A stretch of 64,000 bases of DNA from assembly GCA_016935365.1 (NCBI GenBank), contig JAFGRB010000424.1:1-64000 (forward strand). The letters run 5' to 3'. Positions 33,371-43,800 of the stretch are shown here, in pieces. Origin of the DNA: Deltaproteobacteria bacterium (GTDB lineage: Bacteria; Myxococcota; B64-G9). Numbering within the stretch: position 1 is the first letter of the stretch; the number at the start of each line of letters is the position of its first letter. Position numbers and translations under genes: made by a program. A model generated the notes under the pieces. It saw nothing but the letters and a program-made list of their open reading frames with translations, had not been told where the DNA came from and did not search any database.

Positions 33371-34065
33371 TGGGCGGCGAGCACAGAATCCTCTACCGAG
33401 ACGAGGATCTGGTGGCGGCATCCAAGCCGGGCGGCCTGCTGGTCCACCGCAGCAGCAGCTCGAGCGACAGGGTCTTTTTCCTGCAGCAGCTTCGCGATCA
33501 GCTCGACGGCCAGTGGATCTACCCGGTGCATCGGCTGGATCGCGCCGCCTCGGGCATCATGGTCTTCGCCTTCTCGAGCGAGGGGGCGCGCCGCCTGCAG
33601 CAGACCCTGCAGGCTGCCAGCGCGCGCAAGGAGTACCTGACCCTGGCCCGGGGGACCACCCCCGAGCACTGGGAGGTCGACCGGCCCCTGACCGACCAGG
33701 CCAAGCAGCGCAAGCCGGCCCGGACCTCGTTCGAGCGGGTCTTCGCCGCGTGCATCGGCCGGGGCCTGGACTGCTCGATGCTGCGCGCCCAGCTCCACAC
33801 GGGCCGCCGGCATCAGATCCGGCGACATCTCGCCAGGGCCGGTCACTTCATCTTCGGCGATACGACCTACGGCAAGGGCGGTATCAACAACTTCCTGCGC
33901 GAGTCTTACGGCTTGCCGAGATTGTTCCTGCACGCCATCAGGCTCGACCTCCTTCACCCGACGAGCGGCGAGCTGCTGCGCATCGACGATCCGCTCCCGG
34001 CCGACCTGCGCGCCTTTCTCGAGCGGCTGACCGACATTCCGGCCGAGCGCTACGCGAAGCTGTGA
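33370..34065 (+). CDS. truC: RluA-family pseudouridine synthase, TruC-like
   Basis: 231 aa. RluA-type synthase with catalytic Asp in HRLDRAASGIMVFA, the opening ILYRDEDLVAASKPGGLLVHRSSSSSD, GRRHQIRRHLARAGHFIFGDTTYG and LFLHAIRLDLLHPTSGE. The LLVHRS, RRHLA and GLPRLFLHA features match TruC, which modifies U65 of tRNA, better than RluA/RluC, and the protein lacks an S4 domain. The ATG overlaps the DHH gene stop. TruC specificity is a judgement by eye. The second hairpin array begins 9 bp after its stop. Confidence 0.8.
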   Translation: MGGEHRILYRDEDLVAASKPGGLLVHRSSSSSDRVFFLQQLRDQLDGQWIYPVHRLDRAASGIMVFAFSSEGARRLQQTLQAASARKEYLTLARGTTPEHWEVDRPLTDQAKQRKPARTSFERVFAACIGRGLDCSMLRAQLHTGRRHQIRRHLARAGHFIFGDTTYGKGGINNFLRESYGLPRLFLHAIRLDLLHPTSGELLRIDDPLPADLRAFLERLTDIPAERYAKL

Positions 34066-34073
34066 GGCGAATA

Positions 34074-34215
34074 TTGATGGACTCGTAAAAAGTCCATCAA
34101 CGGCCGGTGCTGGAAAGCGCCGGCCGCCAAGAGGGAGTGGAACCACTTGAATTCATTTCAAGTGGCGGGGGAGGGAAGGTCCCTCCCCCGCCGAGCCGAA
34201 GTCGCGAAGCGACTT
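34074..34215. repeat. Second five-hairpin intergenic array
   Basis: Five inverted repeats in a row. (A) 34074-34083 with 34091-34100, 10 bp perfect. (B) 34101-34111 with 34116-34126, 11 bp with one G-T. (C) 34143-34151 with 34157-34165, 9 bp. (D) 34164-34176 with 34180-34192, 13 bp perfect. (E) 34199-34205 with 34209-34215, 7 bp, GAA loop. Hairpin order, spacing and base style parallel the array at 31545-31730 (GC-rich second, GAAT-TTC third, G-run fourth, short GAA or AAC loop last), although stem sequences differ. It lies between co-directional genes, so it would be transcribed as a 3' or 5' untranslated region. Confidence 0.85.
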
Positions 34216-34244
34216 TTGCGAGGTCGACAATAGACAATATTAGG

Positions 34245-35741
34245 ATGACAGGATGCGACCCGGTGTGCGAAAAGAGCCCCGTGGGCAAGAGCATCTCGGC
34301 CGAGATCTGCATCCTGGGCGCCGGGCCTGCGGGCCTGGCAGCAGCCTGGGAGCTCGCGCAACGAGGCCTGTGCGACGTCGTGGTGCTCGACCGCAACGCC
34401 TCGGCCGGCGGGCTCGCGAGGACCGAAGCCTTTGAAGGCAGCCGCTTCGACGTGGGGCCCCATCGCTTCTTCACCGCCAACCAGGAGGTGCTGGGTCTGT
34501 GGCGCGGCCTGCTCGGAGGCGAGCTCCGGCCGGTACGGCGCCTCACCCGGATCCTCTACGGAGAGCGATTCTACCGCTACCCGATCCGAGCCGCTGACGC
34601 GCTGCTGCGAATGGGCCCGATCGAGGCGGCCGCAGCGCTGCTGTCCTACATCCGGGCCAAGGCACACGAGGATCCCTTTCGGGCCGAGAGCTTCGAGCAG
34701 TGGGTCCGGGCTCGTTTCGGCCAGCGTCTCTACAGGCGCTTCTTCGAGGCCTATACCGAGAAGGTCTGGGGCGTGCCATGCAGCCTGATCGCCGCGGAGT
34801 GGTCAGCCCAGCGCATCAAGGGCTTGGATCTGGTCGAGCTGCTCCGCCGGGCGCTGGGATGGGGAAGTGGCCGGCGACCCAAGACCCTGTCCGAGGAGTT
34901 CGACTACCCCCGCCGCGGCGCGGGCGCCATGTACGAGCGCATGGCGGAGATTCTCGCTGCGCGTGGTGTCCGCTTCTACTTCGGCGTTGAGGTCGACCGC
35001 GTCGAGCGTCGCCAGGGGCGGATCGAGACCGCTTGCGCGGGCGGGCTGAGGGTCGAGGCCGGGCGCTACATCAGCAGCCTGCCGGTCACACGGCTCCTCC
35101 AGCTCATGCGGCCGGCTCCGGATGCCGATGTCCTCTCGGCATGCCGCAGCCTGCTGTTTCGGGATCACCTTTGCGTCGATCTGTGCGTGGAGGCGTCCGG
35201 TCTCTTTGCCGACCAGTGGATCTACATACACAGCCCGGAGCTGTGCATGGCACGGGTGGTCAACTACCGAAACTTCAGCCCGCACATGGCCGCCCGACCG
35301 GGCCTGGCGCCTCTGGGGGTGGAGTACTTCACCTTCGGGTCTCCGCCGGGAGACCTGCCCCGGACCACCCGCCGAGCGGATGCGCTGTGGCACTGGCCGG
35401 ATACGGACGTGATCCAGCTCGCCGCGGACGAGCTGGAGGCAGCCCGCCTGATCCCGCGCGGATCGGTGTTTCGGGGACGGGTGCGTCGGGAGCGCGACGC
35501 CTACCCCGTCTACCTGCTCGGCTATCGAGAGCCATTCGAGCGGGTGCGCCGCGCCGTGGCCGGCCTCGGCAACCTGTACCCCGTCGGCCGGGGCGGGCTG
35601 TTTCGGTACAACAACATGGATCACGCGATCTACAGCGGGCTGCTCGTGGCGCGCAACCTGCTGGCCGGCGAGGAGATCCACGACCCCTATCGGATCAATG
35701 CCGACGCCGAGTACCAGGAGGCCGCGGCCCGGATCGACTAG
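34245..35741 (+). CDS. FAD-dependent amine oxidase/protoporphyrinogen oxidase-like protein
   Basis: 498 aa. FAD motif EICILGAGPAGLAAAWELAQRG with the acidic strand end VVLDRNASAGGLARTE, then RFDVGPHRFFTAN, typical of the amine oxidase/UDP-galactopyranose mutase-like group. WGVPCSLIAAEWSAQRIKGLDL and the C-terminal FAD contact NLYPVGRGGLFRYNNMDHAIYSGLLVARNLL complete the pattern. Close relatives often sit in polysaccharide gene sets. ATG 34245 is the first start; GTG 34281 would begin nearer the fold. Neither has a good ribosome site. The five-hairpin array directly precedes it. It ends 7 bp from the convergent hybrid kinase gene. Substrate is unknown. Confidence 0.8.
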   Translation: MTGCDPVCEKSPVGKSISAEICILGAGPAGLAAAWELAQRGLCDVVVLDRNASAGGLARTEAFEGSRFDVGPHRFFTANQEVLGLWRGLLGGELRPVRRLTRILYGERFYRYPIRAADALLRMGPIEAAAALLSYIRAKAHEDPFRAESFEQWVRARFGQRLYRRFFEAYTEKVWGVPCSLIAAEWSAQRIKGLDLVELLRRALGWGSGRRPKTLSEEFDYPRRGAGAMYERMAEILAARGVRFYFGVEVDRVERRQGRIETACAGGLRVEAGRYISSLPVTRLLQLMRPAPDADVLSACRSLLFRDHLCVDLCVEASGLFADQWIYIHSPELCMARVVNYRNFSPHMAARPGLAPLGVEYFTFGSPPGDLPRTTRRADALWHWPDTDVIQLAADELEAARLIPRGSVFRGRVRRERDAYPVYLLGYREPFERVRRAVAGLGNLYPVGRGGLFRYNNMDHAIYSGLLVARNLLAGEEIHDPYRINADAEYQEAAARID

Positions 35742-35748
35742 GCCCCGG

Positions 35749-37299
35749 TCAGCCGGTCTTGGACTTCCTGGGCAGCAGTGCGCGCAGGCTTCGGATCAGA
35801 TCCTCTGGCTGGAAGGGTTTTCTCAAGAACCCACCTCCGCCCAGGGGGGCTGCGGTAGACGATCCACTGGTCAGCAGGACCGGCATGCCAGGTCGGACCT
35901 TCCGGATGGCCTCGCAGACCTGCCAGCCGTCCATGGCGGGCATGAGCAGATCGAGCACCACTGCGCTGAAGTCGGCTGGACGCTGGTGGAACAGGTCGAG
36001 GGCCTCCCGTCCATCCCGGGCGCGCAGCGTCTCGAAGCCGGCATGTTCCAGTGCATCCGCCACGAACGCCAGGGCCTCGGGCTCGTCGTCCGCCACCAGG
36101 ATCAGCTCTCTGTGCTTTGCGGGCGCCGGCCGGCGTTCCTCCTCCTCCTCCTCCTCCTCCTCTGCGGCTCCCTCGGGCAGCAGCAGGCGAAAGGCGGTTC
36201 CCCTGCCGGGCTGGCTATCGAGCTGGATGCCGCCGCCGTGGCTGCGGATGATGCCGAGCACCGCCGACAGACCCAGGCCGCGTCCCTCGGGCTTGGTGGA
36301 GAAAAAGGGCTCGAAGATCATGGCCTGGGTCCGGCCGTCCATGCCCTCACCGTCGTCGATGACCTCCAGCAGGACATAGGGGCCCTCGGGCAGTTCGTCC
36401 TCGAGGTAGTTGGAGCCGAGCATCTTCCGGTCCGCCAGGATACGGCGCGTGCGGATCTCGACCCGTCCGGTCGTATCCCTGAGCGCCTCGGCCGCGTTCA
36501 GCAGCAGGTTCATCAGGACCTGGAGTATCTGGGTCCGATCGGCGATCACCTCGATCCCCTCCTCCAGGGCGAGGTCGACGCGAAGCGCGTCGGGGGTGGA
36601 GATCTTGACGAGCTCGACGGTCTCCCGGACGAGCCCGGCCAGATCGAATCGCTGCCGATCCAGCTCGCCGCCGCCCGAGTATGCGATCAGCTGGCGGGTG
36701 AGCTCGGAGGCGCTCAGGGCGGCCTTCTCGATGTTCTCGAGGCGGGCCCGCACGGGGGAGTCGTGCTCGACCTCGTCCAGGGCCAGCCCGACGTTGCCCA
36801 GCACGCCCAGCAGGAGGTTGTTGAAGTCGTGGGCCACGCTGCCGGCGAGCTGGGCCAGGCTCTCGAGCCTCTTGGCGCGCCGGTCGCGCTCCTCGGCCTG
36901 CAGCCGCGCGGTGATGTCGCGAACGATGACCAGGCCAGCTGGCTGGCCCTTGTATCGCACACCGCGCCCCGTGACCTCGCCGTAGAGTGTGGCGCCATCG
37001 GAGCGGACGTAGCGTTCCACCAGGACCGGCATGTCGTCGGGCGAGCTGGGAGACCGGCGCATTCGCGCGGTGACCATCTCCCGGTCCTCGGGATGGACGA
37101 AGGCGTCGGCCGGCTGGTCGATGAGCTGATCGAGCGGGATGCCGAGCGTGTCCGCGGCCCGCTGGTTCGCGTAGACGATACGGCCCTGCTGGTGGATCAC
37201 GATGATGTCCGCGGTCTGCTCCACGACGCCGCGGACGAACTCCTCGAGCTCCTCCAGCCTGGTGAGGAGATCGGATTCGTTCTCACCCGCACTCGCCAT
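35749..37299 (-). CDS. PAS-domain hybrid histidine kinase with C-terminal receiver
   Basis: 516 aa, soluble. PAS domain (about 15-135; TADIIVIHQQGRIVYANQRAADTLG), HisKA with H-box LAGSVAHDFNNLLLG, ATPase domain (QVLMNLLLNAAEAL, IDDGEGMDG, FEPFFSTKPEGRGLGLSAVLG), a nine-Glu linker, then a receiver (LILVADDEPEALA, phospho-acceptor in VVLDLLMPAMDG, FLRKPF). It should sense a cytoplasmic signal and pass phosphate from its own His to its receiver, or onward. The Glu linker is encoded by a CCT microsatellite on the plus strand (36138-36161). ATG 37299 follows a G-run ribosome site. It is divergent from the barrel protein gene at 37424. Confidence 0.9.
   Translation of the reverse strand: MASAGENESDLLTRLEELEEFVRGVVEQTADIIVIHQQGRIVYANQRAADTLGIPLDQLIDQPADAFVHPEDREMVTARMRRSPSSPDDMPVLVERYVRSDGATLYGEVTGRGVRYKGQPAGLVIVRDITARLQAEERDRRAKRLESLAQLAGSVAHDFNNLLLGVLGNVGLALDEVEHDSPVRARLENIEKAALSASELTRQLIAYSGGGELDRQRFDLAGLVRETVELVKISTPDALRVDLALEEGIEVIADRTQILQVLMNLLLNAAEALRDTTGRVEIRTRRILADRKMLGSNYLEDELPEGPYVLLEVIDDGEGMDGRTQAMIFEPFFSTKPEGRGLGLSAVLGIIRSHGGGIQLDSQPGRGTAFRLLLPEGAAEEEEEEEEERRPAPAKHRELILVADDEPEALAFVADALEHAGFETLRARDGREALDLFHQRPADFSAVVLDLLMPAMDGWQVCEAIRKVRPGMPVLLTSGSSTAAPLGGGGFLRKPFQPEDLIRSLRALLPRKSKTG
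36138..36161. repeat. (CCT)8 microsatellite encoding a poly-Glu linker
   Basis: Eight uninterrupted CCT units (GAG on the coding strand) encode most of the nine-Glu linker between the ATPase and receiver domains of the hybrid kinase. Changes in unit number would keep the frame and alter linker length. Confidence 0.9.
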
Positions 37300-37372
37300 T
37301 CGCGCCCCCCTTGCCGACAAGCCTGGCAAGTCTATGCTTCTACAAGCCGTTCATAGCAATACCTCAAGCCGA

Positions 37373-37401
37373 TTGTCAATCGAGCCCGGATGGGATAGAA
37401 A
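37373..37401 (+). promoter_or_regulatory. Candidate sigma-70 promoter
   Basis: TTGTCA (37373-37378), 17-bp spacer, TAGAAA (37396-37401). It sits 22 bp upstream of GTG 37424, with GGAG at 37411-37414 between. A second weaker pair, TTGCCG (37311-37316) and TATGCT (37333-37338), lies further upstream. Confidence 0.45.
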
Positions 37402-37423
37402 TGGTTTCCGGGAGTTCTCATCC

Positions 37424-39109
37424 GTGCGGGCCTGTGCACCGATCGCCTACTTTTTGTCGCTGGCCATGCTGGCCGCGCTCCATCCGCACGCAAGGGCGGC
37501 CGGGGAGGTGGTGGTCACCGACTGTCGGGACAAGACCGGCACGTCCATGGGACGCCTGGCGGCGCAGGCGCTTCGGCGCGCGCTGCAGGAGGGGGGCGCT
37601 CCCGTGATGGCCTACCGGGCCTATCTGCTCAAGGCCCAGAAGCTGGGCCTGGATCGCAAGGCGCTCTCCCCGGACTCGATCCGCCAGATCGCGACCAGGC
37701 ACCAGCTCTCCGGGGTGGTCACCTGCTCTGCCGCGCGCAAGGGCAGGTACGTGATCTCGTTCTACTTGCTGGGCCCGGACGGCGAGGTCCTGCTCAAGAA
37801 GGCCTTCCGGACACCCAAACCAGTCCTGCCGCCGAAGACCGTCGAGAGGCTGGCCGAGCAGGTCGTGGCCGCGCTTCCCGCTCCGGGTGAGCCCGACCCG
37901 GGCCTGGTCCCGCTGGTCTCGCCAGGCCAGAAGGATCCGAAGCCGGGCCCGCCCCGGGAAGACGACCTGCCGCTCGTACCGCTCGCCCCCCCATCGCTGG
38001 AAGGAGCCGTGACGGACAAGGCATCGGGGGAGCGGGAGAAGCTCACCCTGGCCCCGGTGACGCTCGACGGGACCGGGAAAGCGGGCGAGGCGCAGACAAA
38101 GAAGACGGAGCCCGAGAAGGCGAAAGCAGCGACTGTCGAGATCACGGACGGGGATCTGGATCTGACCCCGACCGAGGAGCCGGCCCGAGCGCTGAGCGAG
38201 CAGGAGAAGGAGTGGCAGGCCCTGCTGGATGGGGCCAAGTCTCCAAAGCAGCCCGATGAGAGCAAGGAGCTAGAGCGCTTCTATCCCGAGGAGAAGGTGG
38301 ACGAGGACGGTGCGGCTACGGCCCGCAAGACTCGTGAGGGACGCAGCACTGCTGCAAGGAAGCGCGCGAAGGCGCGTGCAACGAAGCGGCCGGAGCTGCA
38401 AGCCAGGGCCGGCGAACCCGCGGCCGGGATCGAGCTGGGTCCGGGCAGCGTGCCGCAGATTGCGCTCACCGTCGGGCTGAGCCTCAATGCCCGCGGAGGC
38501 CTGAGCCCGCGCTACGAGGCCAGCGCCTTTCCAGGCCTGCGGATCGAGGGCCTGGTCTTCCTCGGCTCCGTGCTCGACGTGCCGGTGCTGCGCGACTTCG
38601 GTGCAGCCGGTCTGTTCAATCACGGCTTCGGTCTCAAGTACTCGTCCGAGCGCGGCACCCAAGAGCTCGTCGACGGCAAGCAATGGGAGTGGCGCGCCGA
38701 GCTGGTCTATCGGCTGGGCTTCATGCGCGTCCTGCTCGAGCCCACCCTGCTATTGCGCTTCGGCTACGGAGAGCTGACGAGCAGCCTGGATACCGAGGCC
38801 GAGCCGGCTGCCCTCAGCGCGGCTTACTCTTACACCTATGGCTGCTCGGATCTGCACTTGAGCTTGCTGCCCAGCTTGCGGCTCTTCGCTTCTGTGGGGG
38901 CGGTCTTCGATGTCTGGCCCTCGGACCGGCTGGCCGGGAACGGCTGGGGCGTGCGCTTCGGTGGCGGGCTGACCTGGCTGCTCTTCGGGGAGATGGACCT
39001 GAGCGCCGGCTATGAGCAGATCCAGTTTTTCTTCGACGAGAAAGCTCTCGGAGAGACCTCGGACCGCTTCGAGCAGTTCTACGTGCGCGTGGGCTGGGAT
39101 CGCCTCTAG
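37424..39109 (+). CDS. Outer-membrane beta-barrel protein with periplasmic N-domain
   Basis: 561 aa. A signal peptide (about 1-25, ending HARA) precedes an alpha/beta domain (VVVTDCRDKTGTSMGRLAAQALRRAL ... GVVTCSAARKGRYVISFYLLGPDGEVLLKKAF, about 26-150) resembling the TolB-N/LpoB type of periplasmic domain. A long Pro/Glu/Lys linker (150-340) could span the periplasm, and about 200 C-terminal residues form alternating strands of a barrel (IALTVGLSLNARGG, LHLSLLPSLRLFASVGAVFDVW) ending in a near-terminal aromatic strand FYVRVGWDRL. The start is GTG 37424. It is followed 27 bp later by the acyl-CoA synthetase gene. Specific function unknown. Confidence 0.65.
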   Translation: MRACAPIAYFLSLAMLAALHPHARAAGEVVVTDCRDKTGTSMGRLAAQALRRALQEGGAPVMAYRAYLLKAQKLGLDRKALSPDSIRQIATRHQLSGVVTCSAARKGRYVISFYLLGPDGEVLLKKAFRTPKPVLPPKTVERLAEQVVAALPAPGEPDPGLVPLVSPGQKDPKPGPPREDDLPLVPLAPPSLEGAVTDKASGEREKLTLAPVTLDGTGKAGEAQTKKTEPEKAKAATVEITDGDLDLTPTEEPARALSEQEKEWQALLDGAKSPKQPDESKELERFYPEEKVDEDGAATARKTREGRSTAARKRAKARATKRPELQARAGEPAAGIELGPGSVPQIALTVGLSLNARGGLSPRYEASAFPGLRIEGLVFLGSVLDVPVLRDFGAAGLFNHGFGLKYSSERGTQELVDGKQWEWRAELVYRLGFMRVLLEPTLLLRFGYGELTSSLDTEAEPAALSAAYSYTYGCSDLHLSLLPSLRLFASVGAVFDVWPSDRLAGNGWGVRFGGGLTWLLFGEMDLSAGYEQIQFFFDEKALGETSDRFEQFYVRVGWDRL

Positions 39110-39136
39110 GGCGCTCGAAGTCGAGGCGGAGGGGGC

Positions 39137-40864
39137 ATGTACGAAAGCAAGCCCTGGCTCAAGTACTACGGAGAGGTGCCCGAGTCGATCGACTATCCGC
39201 GCGTCAGCCTCTACCGGGCCCTGATGCGGACGGTCCGGAAGAATCCCGAGGCCGAGGCCTGGGACTTCTTCGGCACCACTGCGACCTACCGGCAGTTCGC
39301 TGCCGAGATAGACCAGTGCAGCCGAGCTCTGGCTTCGCTTGGCCTGGGGTGCGGCGATCGCATCACCATCTCCATGCCCACCAGCCCCCAGGGTGTCATC
39401 GCCTTCTATGCGGCAAACAAGCTGGGTGCGGTCTGCTCCATGATCCATCCGCTCTCGCCGCCGCGTGAGATCGCCTTCTACCTCAAGACCGCCCGCAGCC
39501 GCTTCGCCCTGACCCTGGATGCCTTCTACCCGGCCTTTGCCGAGGCGGTGGCATTCGACAGCGACTGTCCGCTCGAGACCTTGCTGCTGACCCGCATCTC
39601 GGACTACCTGCGCTTCCCGGTCCGCCTGGGCTTCTGGCTCACCAAGGGGCGCAAGATCAAGCCCGTGCCGCCCGACCCCAAGGTGCGCTGGTGGCAGCAG
39701 CTCATGCGGGCGAGCCATCCGGATGTCGAGCCCGTCGAGGTGGGCTGCGACGATCTGGCGGCCATACTCTACAGCGGCGGGACCACGGGTGTGCCCAAGG
39801 GGATCATGCTGTCGAACATGAACTTCATCTCCGAGGGCATGCAGGCGGCCGAGTGGGGCAAGATGGGCGGGGCGGACTCCATGCTCGCCATCCTGCCGAT
39901 CTTCCACGGCTTTGGCCTGGGCGTATGCGTCAACGCGGTCTTCATGGGCGGCGGCAAGTCCATCCTGGTGCCCCAGTTCACGCCGGAGCTCGTGGCCAAG
40001 CTGATCCGCAAGAAGCGTCCGTCGGTGATGGTGGGCGTGCCCACGCTCTACGATGCGCTCACCCGGGATCCGGTCTTTCTGAAGACCGACCTGAGCTGCC
40101 TGCGGGGCGCTTTCTGCGGGGCCGATCACCTGCCGCGGGTGGTCAAGGAGAAGTTCGAGTCGATCGTGCGCGGCGGCGGCGGCGAGCTGAAGCTGCTCGA
40201 GGGCTTCGGGCTCACCGAGGCGGTCACGGCCATCATGTGCATGCCGCTCGGCGAGTACCGCGAGGGCAGCATCGGCATCCCCTTTCCTGACATGCTGGCC
40301 AAGGTGGTCGAGATCGGCGGCACGGCCGAGCTGCCGCCGGGCGAGGAGGGCGAGATCTGCATCAGCGGCCCGGCGGTCATGACGGGCTACCTGGATCAGC
40401 CCAAGGAGACCGCCGCGACCCTGCGAGAGCACGAGGACGGCCGGATATGGCTGCACACCGGCGATGTCGCCAGCATGGACTCCGACGGCTTCTTCTACTT
40501 CAAGCTGCGCATCAAGCGCATGATCAAGTCCTCGGGCATGAACGTCTACCCCAGCCAGGTCGAGGCGGTGCTTCTCGATCACCCGGCGGTCGAACAGGCC
40601 TGCGTGATCGGCGTGCCCGATCGGGCCCAGGTCGAGCGGGTCAAGGCCTTCGTGGTGCTGACCGGCGCTTCGCAGGCGGGTCCCGACATGGAGAAGGCGC
40701 TGATCGCACATTGCCGCGAGCATCTGATCAAGTGGAGCTGCCCCCGAGAGATCGAGTTTCGCAGCGAGCTGCCCAAGACCCTGGTGGGCAAGGTGGACTT
40801 CAAGAAGCTCGGCGAGCAGGAGAAGGCCCGGCTCCGCGAGCGTGGCGAGTACGCGGGGGACTGA
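39137..40864 (+). CDS. AMP-dependent acyl-CoA synthetase (long-chain fatty acid-CoA ligase type)
   Basis: 575 aa. ANL-superfamily adenylating enzyme. The phosphate loop is [19 protein letters not shown], the A5 motif [14 protein letters not shown], the A7 motif [18 protein letters not shown], the hinge [21 protein letters not shown] and the C-terminal catalytic Lys in [14 protein letters not shown]. It activates a fatty or other carboxylic acid to an acyl-CoA. The size and the absence of a leader fit a cytosolic FadD-like enzyme. The ribosome site GGAGGGGG is directly upstream. The giant FG-GAP gene starts on its stop codon (TGATG). Confidence 0.9.
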   Translation: MYESKPWLKYYGEVPESIDYPRVSLYRALMRTVRKNPEAEAWDFFGTTATYRQFAAEIDQCSRALASLGLGCGDRITISMPTSPQGVIAFYAANKLGAVCSMIHPLSPPREIAFYLKTARSRFALTLDAFYPAFAEAVAFDSDCPLETLLLTRISDYLRFPVRLGFWLTKGRKIKPVPPDPKVRWWQQLMRASHPDVEPVEVGCDDLAAILYSGGTTGVPKGIMLSNMNFISEGMQAAEWGKMGGADSMLAILPIFHGFGLGVCVNAVFMGGGKSILVPQFTPELVAKLIRKKRPSVMVGVPTLYDALTRDPVFLKTDLSCLRGAFCGADHLPRVVKEKFESIVRGGGGELKLLEGFGLTEAVTAIMCMPLGEYREGSIGIPFPDMLAKVVEIGGTAELPPGEEGEICISGPAVMTGYLDQPKETAATLREHEDGRIWLHTGDVASMDSDGFFYFKLRIKRMIKSSGMNVYPSQVEAVLLDHPAVEQACVIGVPDRAQVERVKAFVVLTGASQAGPDMEKALIAHCREHLIKWSCPREIEFRSELPKTLVGKVDFKKLGEQEKARLRERGEYAGD

Positions 40865-43800
40865 TGGAAGGATTCCGGATGAGGAACCCAGGCCTGGCAT
40901 TGTTCGCCTGTGCGGGGCTGCTGCTGGCGGGCTGGACGGGCGACAGGGGCGGATCGACCAAGGGGACGGTGTTTGCGCTCGATGATCCGGCCAGCTATGA
41001 CATGCGCTTCGACGGCGCGTGCTTCCTGCGGGGCCTGTCGAGCAGCATGGCCGTCGGCGACGTGAACGCGGACGGCTGGCCCGATCTCGCGCTCTGCGCC
41101 GCCGAGGTCGAGTACGCCGGCGTGCATCAGCCGGCCACCTTCGTGCTCTTCGGCGGTCCGGGTTTCGGGCTGGGGGTGCGCAGCCTCGCGGATGCGGCGA
41201 GCTACGACGTCATGCTTCCGGGCTCTGGCGACAAGGTGGCCATCGGCGACGTGGACGGAGATGGTTGGGGCGATCTGCTGCTCGCCCCGGACTCGGGCTC
41301 GGTCTGGGTCGTCTCGAGCGCTCAGCTCGCCGGGCTCTCCGGTGGCGGCCACGTGCTGCCGCTCGACGATCCGGCGAGCTTCCGGGTCCGGTACGACGGG
41401 GCGGGCGCGATGGCCTTCGGCGACTTCGACCGCGACGGCTCGGACGATCTCTTGCTCCGGAGCGAATCGAGCCTGTATGCGATATCCTCTTCTCTGATCG
41501 CGGCCCTCGGTCCCGGCCATACCCAGGGGCTCGACGACCCGACCGCATACATTATCCGCTTCGACATCGATGGCGGACGCCTCGGCGAAACCGAGGGCCA
41601 GGCCGCAGGAGATGTGGACGGCGATGGAGAATGCGATCTGGTCATCGTCTCGTCCACCGGTCGAGCCTGGATGATTTCTTCATCGCTGCTCGCAGGCGCG
41701 AGCGGCACGGGCAACATGTGGCCGCTTTCCGATCCCGGCAGCTACACGATCCGATTCGAGACCGACGGCTTCAGCACGGGGAGGCCCGTGCTGATCGAGG
41801 ATCTGAACCGGGACGGCGAGACGGATCTCGTGCTGAGCTCGACGCTCGCCGATTTCGGCGGGGAGAACGCGGGCTGCGCCTGGGTGATCTCCTCGACGCG
41901 CCTGGCCTCCGCGTCTGGAAGCGGCAACGCCTGGCCGCTGACCGATAGCGCGAGCTACGATCTGCGCATCGACGGCCCGGCAGGTGCGCGCCTCACCACC
42001 GGCCACATGCTGGCTGCCGGCGACGTGGACGGGGACGGACACGCCGATCTCTTGCTGGGCTCGCACCTGACGAGCAGCGCCTGGCTTATCGACTCGAGCC
42101 TGATCGCGGGCGCATCATCCGGCAGCGCCCTGTCGCTCGCCGATCCCGCTAGTTATTCCATGCTCTGCCAGGCCTTTGCCGGGCAGTACTTCACGGCCTG
42201 CGAGATCGGGGATGTGGATGGAGACGCGGTGGGAGACGTCGTGCTTGGCGCAGAGGACGTCTCGTCGGGCTGGAGGGGCAATGTCTGGGTGCTGCGCTCG
42301 GCGCTTCTGGGCACTCTGACCGGCACCGGCAACGAACTGGATCTGCTCGACTCTGGTGCCTACAGTGCGTATTACCGGGGCGGTATGTTCTACGAGTTCG
42401 GAGAGGTGCTGGGCATCGGAGATCTCGACGGAGATGCGTGCGGGGATCTGGTTCTGGGCGCGGCCAGCTCGGATGCGAATGGGCTCGATGCGGGCAGCGC
42501 CTGGGTGGTGCTGTCGACGAGCATCGAGGACATGCAGGGGGACGCTTTCGAAATCCGGGATCCGTCCGGCTGGGACGCCCGGCTGGACGGCGACTTCCCG
42601 GTGTCCTATCTGTCTCACGGCGGCGGGATCGCGGTCGGGGACTTGAACGAGGACGGCTGCCAGGACCTGGTTGTCGCCGCCTGCAATTCGGCCTACAACG
42701 GCCAGGAGTCAGGCAGCCTCTTCGTGGTTTTCGGCGATCCCGATCCCGGCGCCGGGGAGCGCTCTCTGGCTGACGCGGCGAGCTTCCATGTGCGGATCGA
42801 CGGGGCGGCAGCCGGAGACCGGCTCGGCTGCGATGGCTTGATTGAGGTCAGCACCTTGAGCGCGGGCGGATTGCTGGCCATCGCCGACGTGAACGGCGAC
42901 GGTCACGGGGATCTCGTCGTGGGCAGCGCGGAGTCCGATCACAACGGTGACGACAGCGGCAGCGTCTGGGTGATCTTCTCCCGGATCTTCGCGGCCCAGG
43001 CCGGGACGGGCAACGTCCTTTCGCTGGCTGACCCGGCGAGCTACAACGTCCGCTTCGACGGCGAGACCGGAGACAATCTGGGTTACGCGGGCGCGATGAG
43101 CACCGGCGACGTCAACGGAGACTCGGCCGGCGATCTGGTGATCGGCTCCCTGCGAGGAGGCTACGGCGGTGTGTGGGTCATCCTGTCGACTCTGCTCGAC
43201 GGTGTCTTCGGCACGGGCGAGGTGTGGCCCCTCGGCGACATCGCCAGCTACAAGGTGCGCTATGGGGATGGCGGTCTGCTGTACGGGCGCTCGTGCATCG
43301 GTGACGTGAACGGAGACGGCCTCGGAGATCTGGTGCTCGCAGCGCCGAGGGCGGAGTACGGAGGCCAGAACTCGGGTAGCGCATACGTGATCCTGTCTGC
43401 GCTCGTCGCAGCCGAGACCGGCACCGGGAACAACCGTACGCTCGACTATGGAGGCAACTACAGCGTTCGTTTCGATGGCGAAGCGGAATCGGACCGGCTG
43501 GCCATGTACGGGGCAATGGAGATCGGAGACGTGAACGGGGACGGGTTCGGCGACCTGGTCCTCGCGGCACCGGATGCGACCCCGGCCGGCCGGCGCTCGG
43601 GACGGGTGTACGTCATCTTCTCCACGTCGATATCCGGAGCCTCGGGCGCGATGCCGCTCGCCGATCCGGCCAGCTACAACCTCCGCCTCGAAGGGGATGC
43701 AGCCGGTCGCGCGCTCGGCCTGCAGGGCCTGATGGCCACGGGGGATGTGGATGGTGACGGCGCCGGGGACCTGGTCCTCGGCGGCATGGGCAGGACCTGG

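Noticed and set aside
34199-34215. Hairpin E as a Rho-independent terminator of truC.
   Set aside because: Only four T follow, including the last stem bases, and it belongs to a larger ordered array; a terminator role cannot be excluded but is not the simplest reading.
31545-34215. The two hairpin arrays as CRISPR, attC/integron or retron msr sequences.
   Set aside because: No repeated units with spacers, no integrase, no reverse transcriptase and no attC-type R boxes are present nearby.
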